Shown here: positions 8,432 to 16,078 of the stretch, piece by piece
Layout of the letters: each line of letters starts with the position of its first letter
Position numbering within the stretch: position 1 is the first letter of the stretch
Assembly: GCA_031285505.1 (NCBI GenBank)
Contig: JAITVZ010000174.1
Span: forward strand, 1 to 64,000
Source: Propionibacteriaceae bacterium
GTDB taxonomy: Bacteria; Actinomycetota; Actinomycetes; Propionibacteriales; Propionibacteriaceae
DNA: 64,000 nt
Direction: 5' to 3'
Made by a program: the position numbers and the translations under genes
The notes under the pieces: generated by a model
Seen by the model: only the letters and a program-made list of their open reading frames with translations
Database searches by the model: none
Told to the model about the DNA's origin: nothing

Positions 8432-9682
8432 ATGAGAATTAGTGAAAGGCCATTGATTGCCCGACTGGCGCTGGTGGTCTGCCTGGTGTTGCCGCTGACA
8501 GCCTGTACCACCGGTGTTCCTGCCACCAAGCAAGATATCAAGTCGGCGCTCGACCAGGCTTTGGATCAACCGTTCGAGCTTCGGAAAGCCAGTCTGGACC
8601 ATCACTGGTCGGTGACCAGTGATGGGATCGACTTCAGCTGCCAATCCACTCGCATCGATGATTCGCCGATTCCCGCCTATCACTGGTCGACCAGTTGCGA
8701 CTTCGCAGTGGCCTGGCTTCAAGGGCATGCCACCGAATTGCAGCAAGCTCTTGGTCGTTGGCTGATCCGTGATGAGGCGTCACCATCGGCCACCCCAGGA
8801 GTATCCACTGACAACTCGTCGGATCTGCTCATCGCCACGTCTAAGTGGTCACAAATCAGGCCGTTGAGCGAAGCTTTGGCGCGGGTCATCAACGATTTAG
8901 TCATCCCCCTCGACGTGCCATCAGCCTCCGACGACCAGCTCACCGTCGCTTTCCCGCTGCCGAAGATCTGCTGGAACATCGGGGAAAACAGTGCTGAGAA
9001 TTCGTCCAACTTGTACTGCGATCGTTATTTCTATTTCCGGACCGCCAGTGTTCCGCCGGTCGAAGCCGTAGCGATTAAAGAGGCGATGGAGGCGGATTAT
9101 GCCCGTGAGGTGGCCGCAGGGCAATGGTTCGACACGACTGTTCCCGCCGCCGTTGTGGCCGCTAATCAGCCGACGCATGATTCAGACACCATCAATCTCT
9201 GGTTTGAATCGCGGTCGTGGGTATCGTTGAAGGCGGGGGCAGACGGGCAACACTGCCTCTCGGCAATACCGATATCGCAAGAAGCGAGTGGGGAGCCCGG
9301 CGTCAGCTCCTGGGGGACGATGGCTGAGGAACTCGGTGGTGAGGTCACCTTCAGCGAAGACGAGTCATCGTACTCGGTCAGTTGGACGCTTGGGCCCCAC
9401 CGCTGGCTGATTTCCGAGACGAAGGTGCCGGTGGCGGAGTCGACCGATGGCCGCCAGGATTACACCGAGGAGCGGGCCGCCACAGCACAAACAGCCCCGA
9501 TCACGGCCAGTATGGACGGACAGCCGCTCACCCTAAGCCCACAACCGTGGCGCAACAATGAGGGTGCGCCGATCGCCGGCTACTGGTGTTACCCCGTTTC
9601 TGACATCGAGCAGCTCTTTGGCGTGACCATCACCCCGGTCGATAATAATCCCGCCCTGGGGGCCGTGACGCTCAACGGCTGA
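8432..9682 (+). CDS. Lipoprotein of unknown function
   Basis: This 416-residue protein has a signal peptide ending in LPLTAC, with the lipid-modified cysteine at residue 25. The mature part is rich in Ser, Trp and Asp, lacks repeats and membrane segments, and contains paired cysteines that may form disulfides outside the cell. I do not recognise a domain. A G-run (GAGGGGGG) about ten bases before the ATG serves as ribosome site. It is monocistronic, divergent from the truncated gene at 7894. Confidence 0.7.
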   Translation: MRISERPLIARLALVVCLVLPLTACTTGVPATKQDIKSALDQALDQPFELRKASLDHHWSVTSDGIDFSCQSTRIDDSPIPAYHWSTSCDFAVAWLQGHATELQQALGRWLIRDEASPSATPGVSTDNSSDLLIATSKWSQIRPLSEALARVINDLVIPLDVPSASDDQLTVAFPLPKICWNIGENSAENSSNLYCDRYFYFRTASVPPVEAVAIKEAMEADYAREVAAGQWFDTTVPAAVVAANQPTHDSDTINLWFESRSWVSLKAGADGQHCLSAIPISQEASGEPGVSSWGTMAEELGGEVTFSEDESSYSVSWTLGPHRWLISETKVPVAESTDGRQDYTEERAATAQTAPITASMDGQPLTLSPQPWRNNEGAPIAGYWCYPVSDIEQLFGVTITPVDNNPALGAVTLNG

Positions 9683-9805
9683 AGCAGGTACGATCAATGG
9701 GTCGAAGTCTATTGGTAGCCCGCTTGTGGAGCGATTGTCAGTTCCAACTGACCTTGGTGCCCGCAGATCGGCGCAATAGACGCCGTCTTCCTCAGGAGGC
9801 AGATC

Positions 9806-10525
9806 ATGCTTTACAGCCAGTACCTCCAAGAGGTGTGGCTCGACGAGGACTCGCCGACGACCGGTTACCCATTCTCCTTGCCAGTGGTGACATCGCTGCG
9901 CCGGTGCCGTCTGCGCTTTCACCCCAAAGTGACCTTTTTGGTGGGGGAGAACGGTTCAGGGAAATCGACGCTGATGGAGGCGATGGCGTTGCTCTTGGGG
10001 TTCAATCCTGAGGGTGGCAACAAGAATCTGCGTTTCTCGACCCGCGACACCCATTCGGACCTGCGCCTGCACCTGCGCCTGGCCAAGGGGCGACGGGAGC
10101 GGCGGGGCTACTTTTTTCGGGCCGAGTCTGCCTATAACGTGCTCAGTGCTCAAGACGATGTCGACGAGAACCTCAAGCATGGCTTTTCGCTGCACCAGGA
10201 GTCCCACGGTGAGTCGTTCCTGACGCTGGCTGTCAATCGTTTCGGCGCCGAGGGTCTGTTCCTGCTCGATGAGCCGGAGTCGGCCCTGTCGCCGGCTCGA
10301 CAGTTGACGGTCTTGGCGCTGTTGCATCAATCCATCGAAGCGGGTTCGCAATACGTCATTGCCACCCATTCCCCGATCTTAATGGCTTACCCTGACGCTT
10401 GGATTTACCAACTCGACGAATCCGGCCTCCAGCGGATCGGCTATGACGAATGCGAAAACGTGACAATCACCCGTGATTTCCTGGCCAGTCCGCAGCGTAT
10501 GATGCGTCATCTCTTCGCCGAGTGA
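9806..10525 (+). CDS. AAA-family ATPase (ABC-type, RecF/SMC-like fold)
   Basis: This 239-residue cytoplasmic ATPase has Walker A GENGSGKST near residues 48-56, the Walker B LFLLDEPESALS preceded by a short signature-like region, and the switch histidine in VIATHSPILM. Such stand-alone ATPases are found in many bacteria with unknown roles, and related ATPases take part in defence or DNA repair systems, but no partner gene is adjacent here. CAGGAGG lies seven bases before the ATG, which sets the start. Confidence 0.85.
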   Translation: MLYSQYLQEVWLDEDSPTTGYPFSLPVVTSLRRCRLRFHPKVTFLVGENGSGKSTLMEAMALLLGFNPEGGNKNLRFSTRDTHSDLRLHLRLAKGRRERRGYFFRAESAYNVLSAQDDVDENLKHGFSLHQESHGESFLTLAVNRFGAEGLFLLDEPESALSPARQLTVLALLHQSIEAGSQYVIATHSPILMAYPDAWIYQLDESGLQRIGYDECENVTITRDFLASPQRMMRHLFAE

Positions 10526-10952
10526 CTGGGCGGGGCTGGGTGCTTGGTCAGGACAGAGTGTTGTGTCTGGCCCTGGTGATCTCAACGAGTCGATAGCGTC
10601 TCGAACGGGCAGCACCCAGACATGATCCTCAAGCAGGGGATCCTCCCGCCGTAATCCCACTTTGCTGGCCGCTGGTGGGGTTGAGGTTCCCAGCTGGCAC
10701 TGGCTGGCCGGAGCAGGTGTTTGGGCTGGCGGGCGGTCGTTTGGGTCGGGGCTGGATTCAACCGCCCCGACGTCTCATGCTCCCCAGCATGGGCTGGGGC
10801 CAGGGCGGAGTGTTGGGTCAGGGCGGTCGAGTTGCTGAGAGGAGCCTCGCGGTTCCAGAGCAACTGACGTTTAAGATATCATGAACGGGTGGGCGCCATC
10901 CTTCACAGCGCCTGGGACATCGACAGTGAGGGAGTAAGGATGTCTCAACAGC
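10526..10952. other. Non-coding stretch between ATPase and small conserved gene
   Basis: The 427 bases are GT-rich and hold no convincing gene. A small hairpin CATGCTCCCCAGCATG lies at about 10777-10792. A six-codon open frame (10940-10960) precedes and overlaps the next gene. Confidence 0.5.
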
Positions 10953-10960
10953 ATGAGTAA
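10940..10960 (+). other. Hexapeptide leader ORF overlapping the next start codon
   Basis: ATG at 10940 follows a strong GAGGGAG site with good spacing and encodes MSQQHE before TAA at 10958. The stop lies eight bases beyond the start of the 89-residue gene at 10953, so ribosomes terminating here could re-initiate. It could equally be the relic of a frameshifted original start. Confidence 0.35.
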
Positions 10961-11222
10961 ATACGCACCTTTGTGGTCTCACTTGGCTGCGGACGGCCGC
11001 CCCAGCCAGCGACTGACCTTCGACGAGCTGTACGACATTCTCGGCTTCGACCTCGACCATGAGTTCCTCAACAGCAAACGCGAAGCCGCCAAATACGGCT
11101 ACGCCATCGGCAAGTACTCCACCAAGGAGCACTGGGTCAGCTTCATTCAGGTGCCGATTCCGGTGACCATCGACAAGGCGGACAGCGACAAGGCGGGCAG
11201 TAACAAAGTAACTGGCGACTGA
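10953..11222 (+). CDS. Small conserved protein (DUF7662-like)
   Basis: This 89-residue protein contains MSKYAPLWSHLAADG, LTFDELYDILGFDLDHEFLN and YGYAIGKYSTKEHWVSF. The pattern of a short KYxPLW start, TFDEIxxILGF and a final basic strand is a widespread small domain of unknown function that I associate with DUF7662. The C-terminal 15 residues (DKADSDKAGSNK) look disordered. No ribosome site precedes its ATG directly; translation may depend on the leader ORF upstream. Confidence 0.65.
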   Translation: MSKYAPLWSHLAADGRPSQRLTFDELYDILGFDLDHEFLNSKREAAKYGYAIGKYSTKEHWVSFIQVPIPVTIDKADSDKAGSNKVTGD

Positions 11223-11288
11223 TCAATCCTCCACCGGGTCGATGATGGTGAAACCGACCTTCATCGCCGGCGATGGTATTGTCACGGC

Positions 11289-12806
11289 ATGACTGACCAC
11301 CACGGTTCCACTGTTGGACAGGAGAATGGCCAGCCTGCGCACGATCAAGCACTCGACCCGAGGCTCCAGGTGGTGATTGTTGATCCAGCCGCCCGGGTGG
11401 TTGCCGATTCAACCACCCGCTTCACCCCCTGGCGCCTCATTCGCCGCTTGCTCACCTGGTTGGGGGCGATTTTCGCGGTCAACGTTGTCGGCCTCTTTGG
11501 GGGGCTCTTCGCCTATTTGGGCGGTGTGGCCAATTGGGCTCTTCCTTGGCGGTTGTTGAGTGGGTTGGCGGCCATCGCCATCTATGGTTTCATCAACATC
11601 CGACCCTGTGCGCCGGCGCAAGCGCCAGCCACCAAGACGACGAACCGGCTACTGGCCGGCTACGAGCTGCTGCTCGCCGCCGGGGTGGCTGGCCTGAGCA
11701 ACATCGCGCTCTGGATCTGGCTGGGGTTGAGTCTGCATGGGCATAGCGGCGCAGGAGGATGGGCGCTGTTCATCGGCAACGCCGTGGTGGGGCTGATCGC
11801 CCTGCTGGGGCTGGCTCTTGGCGGTTTCATTCGCGTGGCGATGCACTCGACGCAGGTGCCACTCAGTCGCCGCCTCTTTCTGCTCTTCTTCTGGTGGTTT
11901 CCGCCGACCACCGTGCTGGTGATTGGCCCGATGATGCGCATCATCGATCATGAGCTGGGAGTCACAGCCCTGCGTGAGCGGCGCGATGCTGCCCGCTGCG
12001 GCAGTGCCATCTGCGCCACGCGATACCCCCTATTGATGGTTCACGGAGTCTTCTTCCGCGACTGGTCGGCCTTCAACTATTGGGGAAGGATCCCCGATCA
12101 ACTTGAGGCCTTCGGGGCGCGGATCCACTACGGCGGCCAGCAATCATCGGCCTCGGTTGCCCAATCGGCGGCGGAGCTGGCAGCTACCATCCGGCGAATC
12201 GTCGCTGAGACCGGCTGCGGCAAGGTCAACATCATCGCCCATTCCAAGGGCGGACTCGATGCCCGTTGGGCGATCAGCCAGCTGGGCGTGGCTGATCTTG
12301 TGGCCTCATTGACGACGATCAACACTCCTCATCGCGGCTGCAACTTCGCCCGGCAGCTCCTGGAGAAAATCCCCGACAAGGTCGTCGGCCAGATTTCTTC
12401 AAGTTACGACAACCTCTTCAGTCGCCTGGGTGATGTGGCCCCGGACTTTCTCGGCGGGGTCGTCGACCTGACCGACACCGAGTGTGCCCGCCTCAACCAG
12501 GCGATGCCCGACGCCGCCGGTGTGCTCTACCAGAGCCTCGGTTCGATGATGGCCTCTCGCTTCGCTGCGCCCTTCCCCCTCAACCTGGGTTACTCGTTGA
12601 TCCAGCCGGTCGACGGCGATAACGATGGGCTGGTGGCCGTCAGCTCGATGGCTTGGGGGAACTGGCTTGGGGTCATCAGGCCAAGCGGCAAGCAAGGCAT
12701 CTCCCACGCCGACATGATTGACTTGTTGCGCCGCGACATCGGTGACTTCGACGTGGTCGAGACCTATGTGCAGCTAGTTGATGGGCTACGCAGGCGCGGC
12801 TACTAG
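11289..12806 (+). CDS. Membrane-anchored alpha/beta hydrolase (lipase-like)
   Basis: This 505-residue protein has four or five membrane segments in its first 230 residues and a C-terminal alpha/beta hydrolase domain of triacylglycerol-lipase type. The oxyanion motif is YPLLMVHGVFFRDW, the nucleophile elbow is AHSKGG with the catalytic serine, an acid residue is in GDNDGLV and the histidine in ISHADMID. TINTPHRG after the elbow is typical of lipases. It probably acts on lipids at the membrane. The location of the hydrolase side (inside or outside) cannot be settled by eye. Confidence 0.85.
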   Translation: MTDHHGSTVGQENGQPAHDQALDPRLQVVIVDPAARVVADSTTRFTPWRLIRRLLTWLGAIFAVNVVGLFGGLFAYLGGVANWALPWRLLSGLAAIAIYGFINIRPCAPAQAPATKTTNRLLAGYELLLAAGVAGLSNIALWIWLGLSLHGHSGAGGWALFIGNAVVGLIALLGLALGGFIRVAMHSTQVPLSRRLFLLFFWWFPPTTVLVIGPMMRIIDHELGVTALRERRDAARCGSAICATRYPLLMVHGVFFRDWSAFNYWGRIPDQLEAFGARIHYGGQQSSASVAQSAAELAATIRRIVAETGCGKVNIIAHSKGGLDARWAISQLGVADLVASLTTINTPHRGCNFARQLLEKIPDKVVGQISSSYDNLFSRLGDVAPDFLGGVVDLTDTECARLNQAMPDAAGVLYQSLGSMMASRFAAPFPLNLGYSLIQPVDGDNDGLVAVSSMAWGNWLGVIRPSGKQGISHADMIDLLRRDIGDFDVVETYVQLVDGLRRRGY

Positions 12807-12826
12807 ATCGGCCAGTGGCGCCTGTG

Positions 12827-12898
12827 TCCCGCAACGGAGATTCGTTGCTGAGTTGAGACCGGGTACGGTGCCTGACTTTGTCGTTGTTGATCGGCTGG
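12827..12898. repeat. Dispersed repeat, family 3, copy 1
   Basis: The block around CCCGCAACGGAGATTCGTTG and TCGTTGTTGATCGG recurs in inverse orientation at 31099-31172. The two copies also read similarly as peptide (RRFVAEL versus RKFVAGL), which could mean decayed coding DNA or chance conservation. Confidence 0.5.
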
Positions 12899-13069
12899 CC
12901 TCCGCCCGCCTCCTTCTGACGCCTGGTAATCCATCACACCCGGTCCCACTCCTACCTGGCAATCCATCGCGCCAGATCCCTCCCCCACCACAACCAATTC
13001 CCCGAGTGGCACGTCAGCCGCCAGCAACCAGCGTATGCTGGCCCTAGTTAGGGACAAGGGGAAATGGCT

Positions 13070-13585
13070 ATGGCGAACATTGAGGCCGAGGACAATCGTT
13101 GGTTTGATCCGAATGCCGTGCGCGAGCTGGAGAGTATTCCGGTTGATCGGACGCCGCCGCGCACCCATGGTTTACTGATTGTTCTGGGTCTCGTCTGTTC
13201 GTTCTGGGTGGCCACTCTGGTGGCGTTGGTCTATTTCATAAAGGCGAAGAGTTCATGGAACGTCGACGACACCATGGCGATGAGTGAAGCCCGGGAGTCG
13301 GCTCGCAAGAGTCGATCAGCCCTGCGGGTCGGGTTTATCATCAATGTCGTCATCTGGGGGTCAGTCCTTCTGCTCACCCTTGGCCAGAAGTTCAACTCCC
13401 TGGCGGATGAGGGCTTCCGTAATGGGACCATATTCATTGTCTTCATCGTAGTCGGGGCGCTGTTCGGGCTGGTCGTCCTGGCCAGGCGTCGTCGCTTCAC
13501 AGGTCTCATCGCCGGTGGAATCGCCATAGTGCTGGCTGTGGCGGCGGTGTTGATCTACAAGTCAACCGGTCACTGGATAAGGTGA
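13070..13585 (+). CDS. Membrane protein of unknown function
   Basis: This 171-residue protein has a 40-residue hydrophilic N-terminus and four hydrophobic segments (about 41-62, 88-106, 120-140 and 146-163). A conserved-looking loop KSSWNVDDTMAMSEARESARKSR lies between the first and second. No known family was recognised. AAGGGG lies eight bases before ATG 13070 and only two before ATG 13064, so the second ATG is preferred. Confidence 0.65.
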   Translation: MANIEAEDNRWFDPNAVRELESIPVDRTPPRTHGLLIVLGLVCSFWVATLVALVYFIKAKSSWNVDDTMAMSEARESARKSRSALRVGFIINVVIWGSVLLLTLGQKFNSLADEGFRNGTIFIVFIVVGALFGLVVLARRRRFTGLIAGGIAIVLAVAAVLIYKSTGHWIR

Positions 13586-13591
13586 CATTCG

Positions 13592-13672
13592 AGGCTTGGT
13601 GACGTGACACTGGGCTTGGTGAATTGAAGGCTTGGTGACATGACGCTGGGCTTGGTGACATCCGAGGCTTGG
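13592..13672. repeat. Short tandem repeat, 36-37 base unit
   Basis: AGGCTTGGTGAC begins units at 13592 and 13628, with a partial third at 13665. Each full unit also contains CTGGGCTTGGTGA. It lies directly downstream of the membrane-protein gene. Confidence 0.7.
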
Positions 13673-13800
13673 CCAGGCCGAAGGGCCCGTCGCCACCGAT
13701 CCTCCGGGCCTACCGTAGCCATGAAGAGGTGGGGATCGTGCGCTGGGGCTGCGCTGGCCGTGATCTTCCTCCAGGCTCTGGTTGGCCTAGGCTTCACCGA

Positions 13801-13923
13801 AGGCTCTGTTAGACCAGCGTTGACATGGAACCTGAGGTGACTTGCGGTGCGACGCTGGGTGGTCTCGGCATCCCAGCGTCGGTGCGAACCATCGTCGCCT
13901 ATCACCGTGGTCTAACAGCGCTT
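13801..13923. repeat. Dispersed intergenic element, family 1, copy B
   Basis: The left end GGCTCTGTTAGACCAG and the right end CCGTGGTCTAACAGCGC are inverted repeats. The interior GACTTGCGGTGCGACGCTGG matches the copy at 56039. The element sits between convergent genes. Confidence 0.8.
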
Positions 13924-13945
13924 CACCGGATGTGTCGTCGGCCGA

Positions 13946-14662
13946 TCACAAGTTGAACCGCCAGACTATGACCGCCAGAATGATGAGGCTGACAATCGAC
14001 ATGAGGATACCGATGATGGACATCCAGGTGCTAGTCGCCGTCCTGCCGTTGTTTCCCAGACTGCCGGCACCCAAGGCAATGCCGATGGTGCTGATCAGGA
14101 CTGTCAGCGGGCCCATGACCATCAAGGTCGCGCCGACGAGAATCGCTTCGAATTCGCCATATGGTTCCCAGGTGGGACGATCACCCCAGTGAGTCCAAGT
14201 CCCGCCGGCGGCAAGCAACATCGCGACCCAGCCCAGCATTAAAGAGGCGATGCTCATCCCCAGACCGCCATTCGTCGATCGATCCGGCACCAGCATGGTT
14301 TGGCTGTGGAGCGCGATGGGCAGCATCGTTGGTGCGGCCTCTATCGGGCCGGCTCCAGGCACATCGGAGCCCGTCACCGGCACTGTGTTTATCAGACCGG
14401 CTTCAGGTACACCGGGCCGCGTCGCCGGCTCGGTTTGTCGGCCGGCGAACCCATCAGCGCTGGGCGCGGATGGGTTCGGATGAGGGCTGGGGCTACCGAA
14501 ACCCGATGGCGGTGGCTGGTCCGCGTCAGGCAATGCACTGGGGATCTCAGCGGATTGATGTTGGGCCGAGGCTCCGCTCATCGCGCGGGGCCTCGGACGA
14601 GGATCAACGGCTGGTGCCGATTGATTGCATTGGTTGACGGTTGCTTCCCCTGGATTCGTCAT
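13946..14662 (-). CDS. Pro-rich membrane protein (DUF4190-like)
   Basis: This 238-residue protein has a low-complexity Pro/Ser/Ala N-terminus (to about residue 125) and then two hydrophobic regions, LGMSIASLMLGWVAMLLAAG and the pair LMVMGPLTVLISTIGIALGAG and MSIIGILMSIVSLIILAVIV. Small actinobacterial DUF4190-like proteins look like this, but the assignment is tentative. The ATG at 14662 has CAGGGA directly adjacent, which is too close for a normal ribosome site, so the start is uncertain. Confidence 0.55.
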   Translation of the reverse strand: MTNPGEATVNQCNQSAPAVDPRPRPRAMSGASAQHQSAEIPSALPDADQPPPSGFGSPSPHPNPSAPSADGFAGRQTEPATRPGVPEAGLINTVPVTGSDVPGAGPIEAAPTMLPIALHSQTMLVPDRSTNGGLGMSIASLMLGWVAMLLAAGGTWTHWGDRPTWEPYGEFEAILVGATLMVMGPLTVLISTIGIALGAGSLGNNGRTATSTWMSIIGILMSIVSLIILAVIVWRFNL

Positions 14663-14951
14663 TCCCTGACCATAGCACCGCGTTTGGGGCGAACCTCGAT
14701 CAACCGATGCCAACTGCAGGCGGTGCCAGGGTTGCAGCGACCCGAATTTGGCACACAGCCAGTGAGTTGACTACATCAGAGCGGCCGACGGTCAGCGGAG
14801 CGAGTGGCATGGGTGGAGTGGTTCTGGGCTAGAGCTTGGTCGGGGTGCCAGTCAACCGGCACCCCGACCGCGTTCAGCCCCAGTTGAGCCATTGCCAAGT
14901 AGGCAATTCGACCTGGGTCTCAGCAGACGATTGGCCCCAAAGGCTGGTCGT

Positions 14952-15821
14952 CTAGCTGACCTTGATGACCTGCGAAGCCAGGACGGTGTCGTCGAAGCTG
15001 ATCAGCTCTGTGCATTCGATGGTGACATCGGACTGATCATCCAGGACGTAGGCGCTCTGCACGGCGATGCTGGCGCCGGGCTTGACTTCGTTGAGCGAGT
15101 TGGCGGAGTCGTATGAGTCATCGCCGGTGACAATGGCCGTCTCCAACTGGACACCGTTTTGGAAGGCCTTGTCTGAAATGGCGAACATGAACGAGGCGGC
15201 GTCGGTGGAGTTGTTGGTGAAGGTGTAATTGACAACCAAAGTTGGCTTGCCCTCGTAATCAGTGGTGGTGTGCGATCCGTCGATCGTCACCGCATAAGCA
15301 GCGGCGCTGGCGGCTGGAGCGGCGGTTCCAGCGTCAGCAGGGGTGTCAGCCGAGCTGTTGGCAGTGGCTGTCGTGGCTGGTTGATTATTCGGCGTGGCGC
15401 CGCCACCCAATTGATCGAGGGCCTCATCGACGGCTTGGCTCCAGGCGATGTTCATGACGATGGCGATGATGATGCCCACCAAGGCCAGAACGCCGCCGGT
15501 GATGGCCAGTGACTTTGCCCGATGGGTGGCCAGGGCGATGATCGCCAAAACAATTGCCAGGGCGCCAAGGATGATGGCGCCGATGTTCAACACCGGGATG
15601 AATGATCCGACGATGGCCAGGATGCCCAACACCAAGGCGGCGATGGCCAGGCCGTTGCTCGGCGGGGTTGGCACCGGCCCACCGACTTGGGGCATGACTG
15701 GCGGAATGGGCATGCCTGGCTGAGTCGCCGGCATTGGCTGGATCGGTTGAGTTGGTTGGGTTGGTGGGATCGGTTGGGCTGGTGACGAATCGGGGCCAAC
15801 CGGCGGAATGTTATTGGACAT
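14952..15821 (-). CDS. DUF5067-type surface protein with Pro-rich N-terminus
   Basis: This 289-residue protein begins with a Pro/Gln/Thr-rich tail (to residue 56), followed by three hydrophobic segments (about 57-76, 78-102 and 107-130), and an extracellular domain after residue 175. The last part (VVNYTFTNNSTDAASFMFAISD, then a C-terminal strand with a single Cys) is the DUF5067 immunoglobulin-like fold seen in Gram-positive surface proteins. AAGGAG seven bases before the ATG sets the start. The frame upstream to 15863 is not part of it. Confidence 0.75.
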   Translation of the reverse strand: MSNNIPPVGPDSSPAQPIPPTQPTQPIQPMPATQPGMPIPPVMPQVGGPVPTPPSNGLAIAALVLGILAIVGSFIPVLNIGAIILGALAIVLAIIALATHRAKSLAITGGVLALVGIIIAIVMNIAWSQAVDEALDQLGGGATPNNQPATTATANSSADTPADAGTAAPAASAAAYAVTIDGSHTTTDYEGKPTLVVNYTFTNNSTDAASFMFAISDKAFQNGVQLETAIVTGDDSYDSANSLNEVKPGASIAVQSAYVLDDQSDVTIECTELISFDDTVLASQVIKVS

Positions 15822-16078
15822 GATGCTCCTTCGTTGCGGAATTGCCTTGGGCGGCGGCCACAAGCAGGCCAGGAACAGCGAGACTGAGAAAACCGCTGTG
15901 ACGAGCCTTGATTGTGGTCATGGCATGACAGTAACAAGCAGCGGTGACAATTTCGGGGGGGTAGCAGTCCACATGCCGGGACAGGTGATCGACAGGTCCC
16001 AATGAGGCCCCATCAGGTCATTGGTGAACCTCGTCGGGCGCTGGGTACTTCAGCTCAGGCGAACCAACCCCACTGAAC

